From Photorhabdus bodei (GTDB lineage: Bacteria; Pseudomonadota; Gammaproteobacteria; Enterobacterales; Enterobacteriaceae): a stretch of DNA of 64,000 nt. The stretch covers positions 1 through 64,000 of the forward strand of contig NZ_NSCM01000012.1 in assembly GCF_003287735.1 (NCBI RefSeq), given 5' to 3'. A program made the translations under genes and the position numbers. Of this stretch, positions 18,229 through 28,080 are shown one piece after another. Under the pieces are notes generated by a model. The model searched no databases. It had not been told where the DNA came from and saw only the letters and a program-made list of their open reading frames with translations. Position 1 is the first letter of the stretch; each line of letters opens with the position of its first letter.

Positions 18229-20081
18229 TCGCAAACCTCTTTAACTTCCTTGATCGCTTTAATATCATTAATATTTATTTGCCATTGCATGATTGTACGT
18301 AATGCATTTATTAAAATTTCATTATCGCTTGGTGTTCTGCAAGAAATACGTAAATAGAGATCAGAGCCTGCATTTCCTTTACCAGAACACTCTTTCACAT
18401 ATAGCCCATGAATATCTAAAAGTAACCGTGATATCGTCTTCGCATCAGAAATATGTAATTTACAGTAAACAAAATTAGAATCCGTTTCATAGGCAGTAAT
18501 ACCTTCGATTGAATTTAATTCTTGCTGTAATTTTAACGTATCACTAATCACTTTTTCACAGCTTAATTTATAACTCTCTCTATATTGAGGTAATCTCAAT
18601 AAAAACTCTTCAGCAAAACCATTAATATTCCAAATGGGTAACAAAGCTCTTATTTTACCAAGTAATTCCTGATTTGCAGTGGCAATATACCCAATACGAA
18701 TACCGCCAATCCCGAAGGTTTTACTCATGCTTCTAATAACAGATAAATTCTTATAGTTATCTAAATGCGTTAACATTGTCTCATCACGCATTTTAGAGAA
18801 ATCTAAGAAAGATTCATCAACAATTAAGTCGATATTTAATGCCAACAATTCGCCAGCCAAATATAACAGACTATCAATAGGTGTCAGTTTACCTGTCGGA
18901 TTATTTGGTGACTCAATCACCACCACATTTGGCTTTTCTTCTTTCGCCAACATTAATAGTTCATCAATATCTATCTCAAACTGCTGATGCTCTTTGGTAT
19001 AACTATATATCGTCCTTGCTTTTCCAAAGCAATTAGCATATTCATTAAATGATGGCACAGTAACTAATACTTTACCTGTATAAACATCAGGAAGCCGTTT
19101 AATTATCTCCGCAGCACCATTTGAAATACATAATTTCGTTCTTTCTATCCCGATAAATTCAGATAAAGCATGCTCGACTAAACGATTCCCGCCAGGATAA
19201 TTTAACAATATTTCATCAAAATTATTCTTTATTTCATCTTTCAATTTTTTAGGTGGAAAGTTGAAATTGTAAATTAAGCCAAAGTCAATAATAGGATAAC
19301 GCCAGTATCCACCATGCCTATTTTGAATAAAATCTAATTTATTATTACTTGAAATGAAGTCACAAATAGCAAGATCATAAGTATTATCTACCTCATACCA
19401 TTGTGAATGATCAACAATACTTGCTTTAAATTCAGCTACATTATTCAGTAAAGACTGTTTAAATATATCCTCATAATATAACCCAGTCGATCCACCATTA
19501 ATGTAACTTTCTAACTCTTTAGTAACATATTCAGCAAAATTAGCGGTGCAAATATTATAAATATTTACTGTTTTATATTGACCATCTTCAACCTGATAAT
19601 GATTATCCTTAGTAGAATTTAATGCAATAATATTATCTTTATCTATTTTTGCATAAGTCCCTTCCATATTGCCACTAAGAGGAGAAACAAGGACATTGAG
19701 ATCTCCTGCTTTTAACATCACTGTTTCCAAACATTTCTTTGTGAAGAAGATATCCCCTTCAAGGATCAGCGTATCTTGCTTAATCCAATTTCTGGCAAGG
19801 TATAAAGAATAGATATTATTGGTTGATTCCCACTTTTCACTATTAACAAATTCAATATCCAAATTATATGTCTTTTGTTTAATATGAGATATTAAAATAT
19901 CACTTTTATAACCCACCACAATAATCACTTTCTTAATACCGACAGCTTCGATATTTTTCAGCGCATTATCGATAAATGATGTTTGATTTGTTTCTACCAA
20001 AGGTTTTGGTTTATTTGATGTTCTGGTAGATAACCGGCTGCCTCTTCCTGCACAAAGCAATATTACTGTTTTTTCATTCAT
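18225..20081 (-). CDS. Nucleotidyltransferase-PLP decarboxylase/aminotransferase fusion (FrbH-like)
   Basis: A 618-residue two-domain protein. Residues 1-245 are a LicC-type NTP transferase: CAGRGSRL (10-17), NKPKPLVE (23-30) and LEGDIFF with the metal-binding Asp. Residues about 255-618 are a class I/II PLP enzyme of the HisC/CobD type: ESPNNPTG (390-397), VDESFLDF with Asp422, and SMSKTFGIGGIRIGY with Lys454. The same architecture is known in FrbH of the FR-900098 pathway, which joins CMP to the phosphonate and decarboxylates the amino acid. CobD-type relatives decarboxylate threonine phosphate. I infer decarboxylation of an O-phospho amino acid plus cytidylylation. The Shine-Dalgarno is weak. 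Confidence 0.8.
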   Translation of the reverse strand: MNEKTVILLCAGRGSRLSTRTSNKPKPLVETNQTSFIDNALKNIEAVGIKKVIIVVGYKSDILISHIKQKTYNLDIEFVNSEKWESTNNIYSLYLARNWIKQDTLILEGDIFFTKKCLETVMLKAGDLNVLVSPLSGNMEGTYAKIDKDNIIALNSTKDNHYQVEDGQYKTVNIYNICTANFAEYVTKELESYINGGSTGLYYEDIFKQSLLNNVAEFKASIVDHSQWYEVDNTYDLAICDFISSNNKLDFIQNRHGGYWRYPIIDFGLIYNFNFPPKKLKDEIKNNFDEILLNYPGGNRLVEHALSEFIGIERTKLCISNGAAEIIKRLPDVYTGKVLVTVPSFNEYANCFGKARTIYSYTKEHQQFEIDIDELLMLAKEEKPNVVVIESPNNPTGKLTPIDSLLYLAGELLALNIDLIVDESFLDFSKMRDETMLTHLDNYKNLSVIRSMSKTFGIGGIRIGYIATANQELLGKIRALLPIWNINGFAEEFLLRLPQYRESYKLSCEKVISDTLKLQQELNSIEGITAYETDSNFVYCKLHISDAKTISRLLLDIHGLYVKECSGKGNAGSDLYLRISCRTPSDNEILINALRTIMQWQININDIKAIKEVKEVCE

Positions 20082-20192
20082 AGTCTTGATAAATTATTTT
20101 AAATGGATGTTAAAAGGCTATTGTTATTCTTAAATAAGAATTAACCTAAAATATAGTTCATTAATGATATAAAATTGATATTGAATTAAATA

Positions 20193-21389
20193 TCAATTAA
20201 ATACGATGTCATATATAGCATGTTGATACACCCAAACCCCATCAATTCTTCCGTGGAAACTTGCCTCACCACCATTTTCACCACCCGTCTTTACGCCAGA
20301 CCCCAGACCAAATGTATGAAAATTATTGAGCGCGTCACCTGACGTTGATATAGGATTTAACTTTGCATTAGTTAACAAACCGTATTTATCACTTTTAAAT
20401 TCAATAGGCGTATTATTCTCATTAACTATTTCAATAAGTTTAGAGTGATAGCCAGTACAATGAATAAGCAAATCATCACAGTTAATGAGTTTAATAACTT
20501 CATCATCAGAAATTTTTGAAATATTCAAGATAGCAATATTTTTATATTTTCTTTCCTTAATTTCTTGTGCAAAAGCAAAAGAATCATATCTCAAACCTGA
20601 ATATCGGTTAACCCGTCCACTTAAAGGACAGATATCTTCCTGAGTAAAATCATAGCCATAAGATTCTGCACTTGCAGGTGAATCAAAGAACAATTTAAAA
20701 TCTTTATTAACCAGAACGTTTATCTTACCGGTAAACTTTAATTGCTCTATCAACCGAATTAAACAAGAAACTGAACTATGTGACGAACCCAATATTGATA
20801 TACTTTTTATATCACCTTTATTTATAACCTCATCATAAAAACCTTTAATAAAATCACCAGAGGTAATATTATTACTATTATGCAATAATCTGGATTCGTT
20901 TGGATTTCCACCTATATTAAACAGTACTTTTCGCGCTGATACAATATAATCTTCATTATTTTTATGATAAGTTATATCATAGTTACCATCTTCATTCTGT
21001 TTAATCTTTTTTACTTCCGCATCAGTCAAAATATTAAACCGATCACCATATTTGTTTTCCTGAATAAAGTGTGCAATTTTCTCCAAATATTGGCCGACAA
21101 ACCTCAATTCAACTGGCTTATCTTTATTGGCACTAAAATATTCCCACTCTGATGTTGATCTTATATATTGACTAAGCTCATCATCACAACCATCAAATTT
21201 CTCTAAAAATACACTACCTAAAGAGTTCGCGGTAATTTTATATTTCTTTAATGAACCAGAACCCACCATCTCTGTTTTTTCTAAAATCAAACCATTTTTT
21301 ATGGCTTCATCTTTTAATAAATCTGGGATTAATGAAATATTTGCAGGACCTGCACCACACATTACCACATCATAAAACGGCTTATTCAT
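20193..21389 (-). CDS. Flavin-dependent N-hydroxylase-like oxidoreductase
   Basis: A ~398-residue two-dinucleotide-binding-domain flavoprotein. Visible are the FAD motif CGAGPANISL (11-20), the second nucleotide motif ILGSSHSSVSCL (199-210) and CTGYHSKL (311-318), which corresponds to the conserved ATGY block of ornithine/lysine N-monooxygenases. It is most similar in layout to class B flavin monooxygenases that hydroxylate amines with NADPH and O2. The ATG at 21389 (AGGA seven bases before) is chosen; it overlaps the SerK-like gene by 8 nt. FrbG plays the N-hydroxylating role in the FR-900098 pathway. A 111-nt gap separates it from the fusion gene. Confidence 0.75.
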   Translation of the reverse strand: MNKPFYDVVMCGAGPANISLIPDLLKDEAIKNGLILEKTEMVGSGSLKKYKITANSLGSVFLEKFDGCDDELSQYIRSTSEWEYFSANKDKPVELRFVGQYLEKIAHFIQENKYGDRFNILTDAEVKKIKQNEDGNYDITYHKNNEDYIVSARKVLFNIGGNPNESRLLHNSNNITSGDFIKGFYDEVINKGDIKSISILGSSHSSVSCLIRLIEQLKFTGKINVLVNKDFKLFFDSPASAESYGYDFTQEDICPLSGRVNRYSGLRYDSFAFAQEIKERKYKNIAILNISKISDDEVIKLINCDDLLIHCTGYHSKLIEIVNENNTPIEFKSDKYGLLTNAKLNPISTSGDALNNFHTFGLGSGVKTGGENGGEASFHGRIDGVWVYQHAIYDIVFN

Positions 21390-21777
21390 TGACAAATCCT
21401 AACATTTTTAACGAAATTTGAGTCTCAATAACATTCCCGGAAAACTCATGACGAGTCTGTTTATAACCAAGAGGTTGCCCATCCAAACCTGCTTTAATAA
21501 CATCACTATGACTAATCTTTTTATCCTCATTACGGGAATAAACCAACAGTTCCTTCTCATAATCAAATGCCAAACAAGGAATACAACTTAATTTTAGTGT
21601 TTTGGCTAATTCAAGTCTATGATGACCATCAATAACCACATTCGTTGCTGAATCAATCCAAATTGGTTGAGTCCAAAAACCTTCAAGTTTAACTTTCTCT
21701 ATTAACTGCTCAACACGAACAGGACAATGTAATTCAGTTGGTCTAAGATTTGAGACTTCTTCTAATATTAATTTCAT
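21382..21777 (-). CDS. SerK-like kinase with ParB/sulfiredoxin fold
   Basis: A 131-residue single-domain protein of the ParB/Srx fold. The nucleotide-binding block VVIDGHHRLELAKTL (47-61) contains DGHHR, and the end GQPLGYKQTRHEF resembles the C-terminal 'PxKTTRH' block of free-serine kinases (SerK; SbnI in staphyloferrin B synthesis). There is no DNA-binding helix-turn-helix, so a chromosome-partition role is unlikely. Glu15 may be the counterpart of the SerK catalytic Glu. SerK enzymes phosphorylate serine's hydroxyl using ADP. Here the likely job is to make an O-phospho amino acid for the decarboxylase-cytidylyltransferase. AGGGA precedes the ATG; it overlaps the exporter gene by 35 nt. 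Confidence 0.7.
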   Translation of the reverse strand: MKLILEEVSNLRPTELHCPVRVEQLIEKVKLEGFWTQPIWIDSATNVVIDGHHRLELAKTLKLSCIPCLAFDYEKELLVYSRNEDKKISHSDVIKAGLDGQPLGYKQTRHEFSGNVIETQISLKMLGFVNE

Positions 21778-22975
21778 GTTTATCCCTTAGTTTAAACATC
21801 CGATAGAAAATTACCAACATCAACACACTTAATATCGCTAATAATTGAAATAACACTCCACCATCAAATAATTGGATAATAGCACCACCAACTAATGGAG
21901 ATATAGAAAAACCAATACTATAAAGTGACGCTGCACCAAAATATGCGCCACGTAAATCATTTGGCGCCAAACGATCGATAAAAACATTCACACATGGAAA
22001 CAAAATAGTTTGACTGATACTCATGGTAAAAGCAGCTACATACCACAATAAATAAACATCATAATACTTGAATGCAATAAAGAACATTAATTCAGACAAA
22101 ATAAGTAACACAGACCCTATATTTATTTTCGTTTCTAACTCCATTTTTTGCGTTAACATGGAAAACGGTAACTGCATAACCACAATGGTTATCGCATGTA
22201 ACATAATAAGCGAAGCAATAAACTCAGCATACCCATTAAACCCTAATGAAGTAATTAATTGTGGCAAAGTTGAATCAAAATGGCCAAAAATAAACATCAT
22301 GAGAATATTATTGATGACCAACATTAAAAACACACGGTCATTTAATAAAACCTTCATCGTTCCTTTAAAATCATCATTATTTGTTAAGTTTATTTTTATT
22401 TTCTTACCAAATAAATAAACAGGGATCATAAAAATTACATAGGATATCGAAACAATCAGAAAAGAGATGGAATTAATATCCAGGCTTAATTTTACACCTA
22501 AATAAGGCCCGACTACCGCACCCGCATTAAGAAATAAATACCTTAAGTACATGGCATTCTCTCTTACCTGCTTTTCCTCGATAATATCGCCGATAACGGC
22601 TTTTATTGGATTATTCACAAGCGCCCAAGAAATATTCGCTAATAAAGTACCAATAATAAAACCAGACTGATGTTCAGATAACCACAATATTAAATATGCC
22701 AATGAAGATATAAGACATCCAATGATGATTATCTTAGCCCGGCCGACTTTATCAGAGAAGTAACCAGCATAAAAACTTAATATTGATGAAATCGCAATGG
22801 ATAAAGAGAGAACTAATCCAATCATCGATGCAGTAAAATGAAACTTGGTATATAATATGATGGATATAAAAGGCCATACCATCATTGATGTTGATCTTGT
22901 TACAAAAGTCCCAAAAAATAGACCCCATATACATGCCGGTATGGATGTATAACTATTAAGAGAAAAATTTTTCAT
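21743..22975 (-). CDS. MFS exporter, first gene of the biosynthetic operon
   Basis: A 410-residue inner-membrane protein with about 12 hydrophobic segments. The major-facilitator loop 2-3 motif is GYFSDKVGRAKIIIIG. LAPNDLRGAYFGAA, in the second half, is typical of drug:H+ antiporters. As the first gene of a biosynthetic operon it most likely exports the product and may give self-protection. The promoter region is 22976-23550. The Shine-Dalgarno is poor (AAGAAAATAACA). Confidence 0.85.
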   Translation of the reverse strand: MKNFSLNSYTSIPACIWGLFFGTFVTRSTSMMVWPFISIILYTKFHFTASMIGLVLSLSIAISSILSFYAGYFSDKVGRAKIIIIGCLISSLAYLILWLSEHQSGFIIGTLLANISWALVNNPIKAVIGDIIEEKQVRENAMYLRYLFLNAGAVVGPYLGVKLSLDINSISFLIVSISYVIFMIPVYLFGKKIKINLTNNDDFKGTMKVLLNDRVFLMLVINNILMMFIFGHFDSTLPQLITSLGFNGYAEFIASLIMLHAITIVVMQLPFSMLTQKMELETKINIGSVLLILSELMFFIAFKYYDVYLLWYVAAFTMSISQTILFPCVNVFIDRLAPNDLRGAYFGAASLYSIGFSISPLVGGAIIQLFDGGVLFQLLAILSVLMLVIFYRMFKLRDKHEINIRRSLKS

Positions 22976-23558
22976 TGTTATTTTCTTATGTTATTTATAT
23001 TGGTATCTTTTAAACCAAGCATTTAAAATATTTATGAGAGTACATAAAACCCACTTGCCTCTACAAAAATCAAATGTAGAAGCAAGAACTAGGATGATCT
23101 GTACGATAAAGTAAATTCAATGTTATATAATTTATTTTTAATATATTATCAAAACAGATGTTAATTGCAAACTAAATATGACATTTTTATTACATGTTAA
23201 ACGTAGATCAAATGCTGGTGATGTTAGTAAGCAACATAATGACATAAGTACTTCGCACTTTAACCGGCAAAAACACCGGTAAAAAGGGCCCTTAATCTCA
23301 GATGAAAACCTTTCAGTTCAATCTTTATCTATTCAAATAGTAATCAATCAACTGAAAAACTCAGCTTAATCTAATCCCAAAATAAACTGTAATATTATAT
23401 TCAAAGTGAAATAAATAAATAAAACTGTATTTTAGTTTAATAGCTAAACTCCGGTGGGGATAATTATTATTTATAGATTTATATGAAGCCATCCGAGATT
23501 AAAACTGGAAATTATCGCATAGGCCCAAAATATTCACTAACTAAAATGGGGATTAGTA
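22976..23558. other. Long AT-rich regulatory gap
   Basis: It separates the divergent MFS operon and the EamA gene. The only structure noticed is a short hairpin ACCGG-caaaaac-CCGGT near 23261-23279. It must hold the promoter of the minus-strand operon; no gene was recognised. Confidence 0.45.
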
Positions 23559-23717
23559 ATGAGTTTATTCTTTAATTTCCTTAATGAAATAAATGATACA
23601 TTCAAACAGAGAGAATTGTCTTATCATCTCAACTCATTTGATACTAACAACAGGATTTATTCGCGATGGGTACCTGGCTTATCTATGCCTTATTATCAGC
23701 GTTTACCGCCGCTTTAG
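23559..23717 (+). CDS. Possible 52-residue small protein
   Basis: An ATG at 23559 with GGGGA eight bases upstream opens a 52-codon frame (MSLFFNFLNEINDTFKQREL at the start) that ends inside the EamA gene in another frame. The amphipathic start recalls short DUF1127-like proteins, but the characteristic C-terminal motif is absent. It could be a leader peptide or chance. Confidence 0.25.
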   Translation: MSLFFNFLNEINDTFKQRELSYHLNSFDTNNRIYSRWVPGLSMPYYQRLPPL

Positions 23718-24094
23718 TCGCTATCTTCGGGAAAATCGGTTTGCAAAATCTTGATGCCAATACAGCAACAGCAATACGCGCAGTCATTATGGCGCTGTTT
23801 CTTGTCGGTGTCGTTGTCGTACAAGGAAAATTAAATCTGGTTAGTGAAATACTGGCAAACCACAAGGCGTTGCTTTTTATCGCTTTAAGCGGTGTGGCGG
23901 GGGCATTGTCATGGTTGTTTTACTTTATGGCAATTAGAAACGGCAATGTTTCTCAGGTTGCCCCGATTGATAAACTCAGTGTCGTGTTTACTGTTATCCT
24001 GGCCGTTATCTTATTTGGTGAAAAAATATCACTGATGACCGCAGGTGGTATTGCACTGATTACTGCCGGTGCGTTAATGGTTGCTCTCGGCTGA
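23666..24094 (+). CDS. EamA/DMT-family membrane protein, half-size
   Basis: A 142-residue membrane protein with five predicted spans and a single EamA domain (ALLSAFTAALVAIFGKIGL; later SGVAGALSWLFYFMAI and GEKISLMTAGGIALITAGA). Full DMT transporters have two such repeats; single-repeat members exist and act as dimers. The substrate is unknown. It is divergent from the MFS operon and convergent with pgm. Confidence 0.8.
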   Translation: MGTWLIYALLSAFTAALVAIFGKIGLQNLDANTATAIRAVIMALFLVGVVVVQGKLNLVSEILANHKALLFIALSGVAGALSWLFYFMAIRNGNVSQVAPIDKLSVVFTVILAVILFGEKISLMTAGGIALITAGALMVALG

Positions 24095-24103
24095 AAAATA
24101 AAA

Positions 24104-24142
24104 AATCCGCAAAAGTTGTTATCACTGTTGCGGATTCTTTTT
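24104..24142. terminator. Bidirectional terminator between eamA-type gene and pgm
   Basis: AATCCGCAA pairs with TTGCGGATT across a 15-nt loop. CTTTTTAA follows on + and TTTTTTATTTTT follows on -, serving both convergent genes. Confidence 0.75.
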
Positions 24143-24157
24143 AATCGGCCAAAAAGA

Positions 24158-25798
24158 TCAACCGGCGGCAAAAACCTGGTTAACGATATCCAGCGCTTCC
24201 TGCTCAATTTTCTGCCGGTGCTCAGGGCCAAGGAAGCTTTCACAATAAATTTTGTAGGCTTCTTCTGTTCCCGATGGGCGAGCAGCAAACCAGCCGTTTT
24301 CTGTTATCACTTTTAGACCACCTATTGACGCTCCATTACCAGAAGCTTTTGTCAACCGGGCTGTGATTGGATCACCGGCAAGCTTATCCGCTTTCACCAT
24401 TTCTGGTGATAACTTGGCTAATAATGCTTTCTGCTGATAAGTTGCCGGTGCCTGGATGCGGCTATAACTTGGCGTACCGAAGCGAGCTGCCAACTTGTTG
24501 TAATGCTGCTGCGGATTTTCCCCTGTTACCGCGGTCATCTCTGCCGCCAGCAAACACAAGATAATCCCATCTTTATCTGTAGACCACGGCGTACCATCAA
24601 AACGCAGGAAAGAAGCCCCTGCACTCTCCTCTCCACCAAAGCCCAACTCACCTTTATGTAACCCATCAACAAACCACTTAAAACCCACCGGTACTTCTAC
24701 CAATTTACGGCCAAGATCGGCGACGACCCGATCAATCATGGCACTGGATACCAATGTTTTACCTATCGCAACACTTTCTGACCATTGCGGACGATGGCGG
24801 AATAGGTAATTTATCGCGGTTGCCAGATAGTGGTTCGGATTCATCAAACCAGCGGGAGTGACAATACCGTGGCGGTCATAATCCGGATCGTTTGCAAAAG
24901 CCAAATCAAACTTATCACGCATGGCTAACAAACCCGCCATTGCCCAAGGGGATGAGCAATCCATACGAATGACGCCATCATGATCCAAGTGCATAAAACG
25001 GAATGTCTGATCAACTTGATCATTAACCAATGTCAGATCCAAATTGTAGCGCTCACCAATACGCTGCCAGAACGCAATGCCAGAGCCCCCCAAAGGATCA
25101 ATACCGATTTTCAGCCCGGCCCGCTGGATAGCGGCCATATCAACCACATCACCCAACGCACTAACATATGGTTCAACTAAATCCTGCTGATGCAAATATT
25201 CGCTGTTCAATACCTGAACAAATGGCAAACGTTTAACGCCTTTTAGACCTTCTGTAAGCAACTCATTAGCACGACGTTCTATAATTGCTGTCAAATCCGT
25301 ATCTGCGGGACCACCATCAGGTGGATTATATTTAATCCCCCCGTCTTCTGGTGGATTATGGGAAGGGGTAATAACAATCCCATCAGCCAACGCTTTCCCC
25401 AAGCGGTTATAACAGAGGATGGCATGAGAAATCGCAGGTGTTGGCGTAAATCCATTATTTTCCTGCACAATCACATTCACGCTGTTAGCCGTCAAGACTT
25501 CCAGTACGGAAATAAATGCCGCTTCTGATAAAGCATGGGTATCTTTACCCACATAACAAGGGCCATTGATTCCCCGTTGCTTGCGAACTTCCGCAACAGC
25601 TTGAGTAATTGCCAGAATATGCGCCTCATTAAAACTGTGACGCTGAGAACTGCCACGATGACCGGATGTACCAAATTTAACTTTATGCTCTGAGTTTTCC
25701 GGCTGAGGATGCAAGGTGTAATACTGTGATGTAAGCTGCGCTACATTTATCAGATCACTTTGGCGGGCAATCTGCCCCGCGCACGGATGATTTACCAC
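24158..25798 (-). CDS. pgm: Phosphoglucomutase (glucose-1-P/glucose-6-P)
   Basis: A 546-residue protein matching E. coli Pgm in length and order. It has [11 protein letters not shown] near residue 42, the active-site phosphoserine loop [13 protein letters not shown], the metal loop [22 protein letters not shown] and the phosphate-binding [11 protein letters not shown]. It interconverts glucose-1- and glucose-6-phosphate for glycogen, LPS and trehalose precursors. It follows seqA with a 61-nt gap, as in E. coli. Confidence 0.96.
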   Translation of the reverse strand: MVNHPCAGQIARQSDLINVAQLTSQYYTLHPQPENSEHKVKFGTSGHRGSSQRHSFNEAHILAITQAVAEVRKQRGINGPCYVGKDTHALSEAAFISVLEVLTANSVNVIVQENNGFTPTPAISHAILCYNRLGKALADGIVITPSHNPPEDGGIKYNPPDGGPADTDLTAIIERRANELLTEGLKGVKRLPFVQVLNSEYLHQQDLVEPYVSALGDVVDMAAIQRAGLKIGIDPLGGSGIAFWQRIGERYNLDLTLVNDQVDQTFRFMHLDHDGVIRMDCSSPWAMAGLLAMRDKFDLAFANDPDYDRHGIVTPAGLMNPNHYLATAINYLFRHRPQWSESVAIGKTLVSSAMIDRVVADLGRKLVEVPVGFKWFVDGLHKGELGFGGEESAGASFLRFDGTPWSTDKDGIILCLLAAEMTAVTGENPQQHYNKLAARFGTPSYSRIQAPATYQQKALLAKLSPEMVKADKLAGDPITARLTKASGNGASIGGLKVITENGWFAARPSGTEEAYKIYCESFLGPEHRQKIEQEALDIVNQVFAAG

Positions 25799-25859
25799 TT
25801 TAAATCTCCCCTGGACAAGGGCTGCACTGTACTTTGTCTGTCAGCACAGCCTTAATCAG

Positions 25860-26384
25860 TTAAATTGTGCCACACACCTTGTCGATAAAATTGGCTGAGA
25901 ATTTCATATCCTGCATAATTTGCTCAACCATACTACGCTTACGGTCAGTGTTAGTGTTAGTAATGACCCAAAAAGGCGTGCCCGGAATGTGACGAGGTTT
26001 GGTTTGTTTACCACTGGCGAGCAATGTCTGTTCATCACCAGCAAAATAAACACGGGTACGACCGTGCATGGCATCAGTCGTCTGGGAAAAAATTTCACTA
26101 TTCAGGCTGTATAACGTAGATAAGATCAACATAAAACGCTCAACAGATTTTTTCTTGTCAGAATAGTCATCTGAAAGTAATAATTCGCGTATCACACGGA
26201 CAGAATCACGCTGGCGGGCTACTGGCGCTTTCTCCACAGCACTGAGAGGCTGTACATTTTGTACTGGCTGCTCGGCGTTAAATTTTAGCATTCGCCGTAA
26301 AATATCAGATGCACTTTCACCAATATGTTGTGTGTGGCTGGCAATATAGCGGTAAAGGTCTTCATCAACTTCTATCGTTTTCAT
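25860..26384 (-). CDS. seqA: Replication negative modulator SeqA
   Basis: A 174-residue protein. The N-terminal oligomerisation segment MKTIEVDEDLYRYIASHTQH is followed by a short linker and the C-terminal GATC-binding domain with TRVYFAGDEQTLLASGKQTK and PFWVITNTNTDRKR. It binds hemimethylated GATC and sequesters oriC after initiation. It lies upstream of pgm, as in E. coli. Confidence 0.96.
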   Translation of the reverse strand: MKTIEVDEDLYRYIASHTQHIGESASDILRRMLKFNAEQPVQNVQPLSAVEKAPVARQRDSVRVIRELLLSDDYSDKKKSVERFMLILSTLYSLNSEIFSQTTDAMHGRTRVYFAGDEQTLLASGKQTKPRHIPGTPFWVITNTNTDRKRSMVEQIMQDMKFSANFIDKVCGTI

Positions 26385-27050
26385 TTCTATCCAGTACTGT
26401 TCTAAATAAAAAATTTCGACAGATTATAAAGTATAAAAAGAGAAAACAAAACAATTAAAATTTCAATAAGTTAAAAGTATTTAAACATGAAAAACAGCAT
26501 AATAAAATATCCGTTTTTCATCTAAAATAAATCAATCAGTTACATAAATATTGTGAATATAAATCTCATTGTCAAATGTCATATCGATCTTTTAATACCA
26601 CTTATTTAGGCGTTGATAATCACATAATAATTTATTCTGATATTATACCCAAATAATGATAAAACTTGGTTTCAACATTGCCGATAATCAATTCAATCAA
26701 GGGAGATGAAACTGTGAATGGGGAGATTGATTATAGACAGTAAAACAGTTTAAATTCATGGGGATATATATTTATCACCATTATTGTATTTTCAATGTGA
26801 ATTATAGAATCAATAATTTCAATCATTAATTTTTTAAATCATAATATCTATTCTTTAAATTTATTCTTATAAATCCAAAACGATATTATTAAACCAAGAT
26901 TTAATATAAATAAAACCATAAACACTCAAAAATAAAATGGATTTTCATGGCTTTCAATACTAATATACAGTTGCAATAGTGATATTTAAAAAATTCCAGT
27001 CAGATATACACAATCATTAATTTCGAAATGTATATATCTGACCTTGTAAT
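26385..27050. other. AT-rich gap upstream of seqA
   Basis: About 665 bp of very AT-rich sequence holding the seqA promoter and the glk terminator. No coding sequence or repeat was recognised; fur/fldA, neighbours of seqA in some enterobacteria, are absent. Confidence 0.5.
26985..27043 (-). terminator. Terminator downstream of glk
   Basis: On the minus strand AGGTCAGATATA and TATATCTGACT flank a ~20-nt loop, followed by GGAATTTTTTAAA. Confidence 0.5.
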
Positions 27051-28016
27051 TTAATCAATAAGTGAAAGTTGTTGCCGTAAATAGGTACCTGAACCTAATA
27101 ATCCTGGTTGTGGATGAGTAATCAAATAAACAGGAATCTGTTGTATTAACGGTTTAAAACGCCCTTTATCTTCAAATCCATGAAGAAAGTTCGATTGCTT
27201 AAAGAAATCAAGAAACCGCGGCACTATACCACCAGCGATATACACACCACCAAAAGTCCCCATATTTAACGCTAAATTTCCACCAAATCGCCCCATAATT
27301 TCACAAAATAGTGTCAGAGCACGATGGCAATATTGACAACTTTCATCCAATGCTCGTTGCGTCACGGTTTCTGGTTCTAAATCTTCCGGCTGACGATTAT
27401 CCAAAATGGCAATCGCCTGATAAAGGTTTACCAACCCACTACCGGACAAGATTCTTTCTACTGAAACATGCCCAAATTTACGCCGCAAAACAGCCAATAT
27501 CGCATCTTGTTCTTCACTATTCGCGGCGAAATCTACATGACCACCTTCACCCGGTAAACTTACCCATTGCTTGTCTACCTTGATCAAATGAGCGACACCA
27601 AGGCCAGTCCCTGCCCCGTAAACCGCTATCGGTTTGTCTTTAACCGCTTCTCCTCCTCCTAATTGAAGCTTGTATTCTTCTGTCAGCATTGGAATAGCCA
27701 TAGATACAGCCGTGAAGTCATTGATCACATCTAATTTTTCTAGCCCAAGCGTCTGTTTCAGCTCACTAATCGAAAATGCCCATTGGTGATTGGTCATTTC
27801 TACCCAATCACCATTTATCGGGCAAGCAATAGCGATACATGCATAAGTCACTACTGTTTTTTGCTCCGCTAAATAGTGACTGATAATAGATTCTAATCCA
27901 GCATGTTGTTTTGCACTATACGTTTCAATCCGCTCAATAGCCCCATTTTCCAAATTGCAAAGTGCTAATCTGGCATTAGTGCCGCCAATATCAGCAACAA
28001 GTCCGTAGAGATTCAT
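27051..28016 (-). CDS. glk: Glucokinase
   Basis: A 321-residue protein of the ROK-independent proteobacterial Glk family. It has the phosphate-binding [14 protein letters not shown] (8-21), [18 protein letters not shown], the catalytic-Asp region [35 protein letters not shown], and [13 protein letters not shown]. It phosphorylates cytosolic glucose with ATP. It is transcribed singly; a degenerate ERIC lies upstream. Confidence 0.95.
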   Translation of the reverse strand: MNLYGLVADIGGTNARLALCNLENGAIERIETYSAKQHAGLESIISHYLAEQKTVVTYACIAIACPINGDWVEMTNHQWAFSISELKQTLGLEKLDVINDFTAVSMAIPMLTEEYKLQLGGGEAVKDKPIAVYGAGTGLGVAHLIKVDKQWVSLPGEGGHVDFAANSEEQDAILAVLRRKFGHVSVERILSGSGLVNLYQAIAILDNRQPEDLEPETVTQRALDESCQYCHRALTLFCEIMGRFGGNLALNMGTFGGVYIAGGIVPRFLDFFKQSNFLHGFEDKGRFKPLIQQIPVYLITHPQPGLLGSGTYLRQQLSLID

Positions 28017-28080
28017 TTTTATATCCTAATAATCAGCTAGTACAACAATTAGGTAAAGCTTATCCCATCCGGCATTATTG

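Noticed and set aside
21382..21777. ParB-like protein as plasmid/chromosome partition factor
   Set aside because: No helix-turn-helix, no ParA partner, and SerK-like motifs within a biosynthetic operon.
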